Positions 62,131 to 64,000 of a stretch of 64,000 nucleotides of DNA are shown in pieces; position 1 is the stretch's first letter; every line of letters begins with the position of its first letter. The notes under the pieces are model-generated. The model searched no databases. It was not told the DNA's origin and worked only from the letters and a program-made list of their open reading frames with translations. Position numbers and translations under genes: made by a program. The stretch spans positions 1-64,000 of the forward strand of contig CAMTMK010000005.1 of NCBI GenBank assembly GCA_947073645.1. The letters run 5' to 3'. The stretch is from an uncultured bacterium. Lineage in GTDB: Bacteria; Cyanobacteriota; Vampirovibrionia; Gastranaerophilales; Gastranaerophilaceae.

Positions 62131-62517
62131 GTGTTTTATATTCATGTAAGAAATGGAAATTTAATAGGTTGCGGGCAATTTAAAGCGGTTGATGAAGATA
62201 TTTTGAATATTTCGATATCTGAGGAGCTTTATAATGATTTTTGTAAAATTCCCGAAAAATATATTTGCAACGATAGTGGAATATTTCTTAATCCTGAATA
62301 TGAGCCTGCGGATAAAGAAAAGCAATTAAGAATTGTAAATATAAAACAAGAGCTTGTTGAACTTGATACAAAGCGCATTCGTGCAATGTGTGAGCCGTCT
62401 TTGCGTGAAGACGGGCAAGATTGGTTGTGTTTTTATAATCAACAAGCGCAATGTTTGCGCACACAGTTGCAGGAGTTAGAAGAAAGGACGGGAAATGACT
62501 ACAACATTAACAAATAG
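62131..62517 (+). CDS. Tail-fibre-associated protein (chaperone-like), first copy
   Basis: The product has 128 residues from a GTG behind AAAGGTAAGG. The C-terminal part (LRIVNIKQELVELDTKRIRA) is a helix followed by QTQL-type heptads. It is related to the protein at 63595, which has the same layout, and both follow a fibre gene. A tail-fibre assembly role is likely by position. Confidence 0.65.
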   Translation: MFYIHVRNGNLIGCGQFKAVDEDILNISISEELYNDFCKIPEKYICNDSGIFLNPEYEPADKEKQLRIVNIKQELVELDTKRIRAMCEPSLREDGQDWLCFYNQQAQCLRTQLQELEERTGNDYNINK

Positions 62518-63595
62518 ACCGTATAATAATTACACAAATAAATGTTCAGTTACAGGCGGTTACGATTTGGGTCAATTGTATTTTTCCGACCATATATTAG
62601 AAGGCGACGAGGCTGTTGGCAAAGCTTTACTTGGTACTTATGTCTACAAGGACGGTATAGCAGGCATTCGTAATGGCTATCCTGAATTTTATGATAAGTA
62701 TTTGGCATTAATGAAAGCTAGTGAAGCACAACAAGTAACACTTGGTGATAATACAATAACAATGTATATTAATGCAAACGGACTTCAATTTTATAATATT
62801 GCGGATAAAGAAGTTATTGACGCTTGGTATAATAAATATGGTAAAGCTTATTTCTTTGGCGTTGATGAAGAAAACGAAAGAATTTTCTTGCCGAGAGGTG
62901 AGCAATATTTAGTAATGGGTAAGAATAATACTGTACCTGTAAAGGTTTTTGGTACTGGTAAAACTCTAGGTCTTACTAACGGTACTAATAATGTTGCATT
63001 GTCAGGTATTTCTGTTGACGGTCCACCTTGTACTTTAACTACTACTGGATTCAATGTTAATGTTGCAAATACTCCTACTTCTCCTAGTGGTCGTAATTCT
63101 AAGGGTTATTATGGTGTAGTTACTAATCCATCTACTTCGGGCATACGGGGTACTGTTGATTTATCAAATATAGGTCAAAAGGCATATCTTTACATGGTTG
63201 TCGGCAATACAAAAGAAGTAACACATATTAGGACTACTATTCCCGAAGGTGAAGCTTTAGAACAGATTTATAAAAATAAAGATGATATTACCATACTAAA
63301 CGATAATAAAGTTGATTTAACCAATACGCAATGGGCAATAAATTCTTGTGCACTCGATTACAAAAATGCGATATCGCTTATGCTTACAACAACACCATAT
63401 ACAGCCCCTATAGATGGAGTTATTTTTGTAGCGGATAATAATACTTCAACCAAAAATCAGTTGATTATTGATGGTGTTTCTTTAGGTGCTGTTAAGTTGT
63501 ATTTGAGTATTGCTATGCGTGTATCAAAAGGGAGTACGATAGCAACAGTTGCTGATATTCACGCTCAATTTATACCATTGAAAGGAGCTGTATAA
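62495..63595 (+). CDS. Second tail fibre / adhesin
   Basis: The product has 366 residues. The N-terminal part has CSVTGGYDLGQLYFSDHIL; the middle holds FFGVDEENERIFLPRG, often seen before the tip of fibres in phages of gut bacteria; then a Gly/Thr/Asn-rich stretch and a helical-beta C-terminal part. It overlaps both neighbours and has no poly-G tract. Confidence 0.7.
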   Translation: MTTTLTNRPYNNYTNKCSVTGGYDLGQLYFSDHILEGDEAVGKALLGTYVYKDGIAGIRNGYPEFYDKYLALMKASEAQQVTLGDNTITMYINANGLQFYNIADKEVIDAWYNKYGKAYFFGVDEENERIFLPRGEQYLVMGKNNTVPVKVFGTGKTLGLTNGTNNVALSGISVDGPPCTLTTTGFNVNVANTPTSPSGRNSKGYYGVVTNPSTSGIRGTVDLSNIGQKAYLYMVVGNTKEVTHIRTTIPEGEALEQIYKNKDDITILNDNKVDLTNTQWAINSCALDYKNAISLMLTTTPYTAPIDGVIFVADNNTSTKNQLIIDGVSLGAVKLYLSIAMRVSKGSTIATVADIHAQFIPLKGAV

Positions 63596-63948
63596 TGACA
63601 TATTACACAATTCAAAGTGATAAAATTTTAATGGCAGAAACAGAACAAGCATTAAGTAATTTTTATAATAATATCAAAATTTTGCCAGATGATTATGTAG
63701 AGGGCAAATATATTCTTGATAACAACATGCTTGTTCTTAATCCTGACTTTGAAGCGGAACAGGTGAATAGAGAACGCGAAATTCGAGTTTTAGAAATTAA
63801 ATCACAATTGGTTGATTTGGATGCACAAGCAATCCGTCCGTTACGTGCAGTTTTAACAGATTGCGGAACTGACGAAGATAGAGAGATTTTAAAAGATATA
63901 GAAATGCAGGCTAATAATTTGCGCGCGGAATTAAGCAGTTTCCTGTAG
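63595..63948 (+). CDS. Tail-fibre-associated protein (chaperone-like), second copy
   Basis: The product has 117 residues. It shares with the protein at 62131 a YILDNNMLVLNPDFEAE-like core and the following IKSQLVDLDAQAIRPLRA helix. It starts on the last base of the second fibre. The 3' end overlaps a minus-strand frame by 18 bases. Confidence 0.65.
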   Translation: MTYYTIQSDKILMAETEQALSNFYNNIKILPDDYVEGKYILDNNMLVLNPDFEAEQVNREREIRVLEIKSQLVDLDAQAIRPLRAVLTDCGTDEDREILKDIEMQANNLRAELSSFL

Positions 63949-64000
63949 ATTTTTATTAACAGCTTCTTCAATTAAAGCGTTAATGCTAACGCCTTTCATT
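63931..64000 (-). CDS. C-terminal end of a minus-strand gene, ribbon-helix-helix-like (partial)
   Basis: The frame read leftwards from the window edge ends at TAA 63931 and gives MKGVSINALIEEAVNKNLQE near its end. This resembles the second helix of Arc/CopG-type ribbon-helix-helix proteins, so the Met is probably internal and the gene begins beyond 64000. A small regulator or antitoxin is possible. Confidence 0.4.
   Translation of the reverse strand, partial: MKGVSINALIEEAVNKNLQETA

Larger units (their letters stand above)
28647..64000. mobile_element. Prophage, lambda-type head and Mu-type contractile tail, incomplete at right edge
   Basis: An uninterrupted block of phage genes runs from recombinase through lysogeny control, replication, packaging, head, sheathed tail and tail fibres. 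Lysis genes and the right end are not reached. Nearly all structural genes are intact and tightly packed, so the element is probably functional. Confidence 0.93.

Noticed and set aside
60828..63948. Diversity-generating retroelement acting on the fibre genes
   Set aside because: No reverse transcriptase, no template/variable repeat pair and no C-type lectin ending rich in AAY codons was seen in the window.
1..64000. CRISPR array
   Set aside because: No regularly spaced identical repeats; the only regular array is the 22-bp iterons, which have no spacers of CRISPR size.

Overview
The window is AT-rich bacterial DNA using the standard code. It most likely comes from a non-photosynthetic member of the cyanobacterial phylum (Melainabacteria/Vampirovibrionia, probably Gastranaerophilales). 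Three things point there: a response regulator at 27771-28520 that reads like cyanobacterial RpaB/Ycf27, three prepilin-like genes with the FTLAEVLITLG-type N-terminus common in that group, and a mix of Kdo/LPS (kdsB) and fermentative hydrogen metabolism (hydG) genes. The assignment comes from recognition, not from a phylogeny.

Positions 1-28646 are host chromosome. They hold mostly housekeeping genes in short, often end-overlapping units: a 5'-nucleotidase-like phosphoesterase, a FliA-like sigma factor next to flhB, deoC, a SulP transporter, a large phosphohexomutase, two plsC acyltransferases, typA, an MFS exporter, glmU, mnmA-hydG, a formyltransferase, smpB, an Opp/Dpp ATPase, recR-ybaB, a matrixin-like protease, accD-accA-prmA, kdsB, rpaB and tRNA-His. 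Scattered among them are three paralogous prepilin-like genes (10099, 14219, 21043). In each, a run of 10-12 G lies between the start codon and the class III signal peptide. As assembled, the first is in frame and the other two are out of frame. This looks like a set of phase-variable surface or secretion pilins.

From the 3' end of tRNA-His (about 28647) to the end of the window is a prophage, cut off at the right edge. It begins with a large serine recombinase that reads antisense into the tRNA. Next come a lysogeny control block (SWIM/zinc-ribbon membrane protein, two XRE regulators, a small membrane protein, and clear operators at 31173-31191 and 32118-32169) and an early block of small genes, including a phage beta clamp, SSB, YopX-like protein, adenine methyltransferase and a replication protein. 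The replication gene contains five 22-bp iterons, a lambda O-like origin. After a promoter and a structured leader (41077-41308) comes the morphogenesis block. Its head is lambda-type: terminase, gpW-like protein, portal, protease with nested scaffold, gpD and gpE. Its tail is contractile and Mu-type: sheath, tube, chaperone with a canonical -1 frameshift site, tape measure, gpN/P/45/46/47/48-like proteins, then tail fibres.

The first tail-fibre gene ends in a run of 12 G immediately before its stop codon. A change of +1 or -2 G would fuse it to the next reading frame, which looks like a receptor-binding tip. Host prepilins and prophage fibre therefore carry the same kind of slippage switch, and these four tracts are the only G runs longer than five that I found by eye. 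Lysis genes and the right attachment site must lie beyond 64000.
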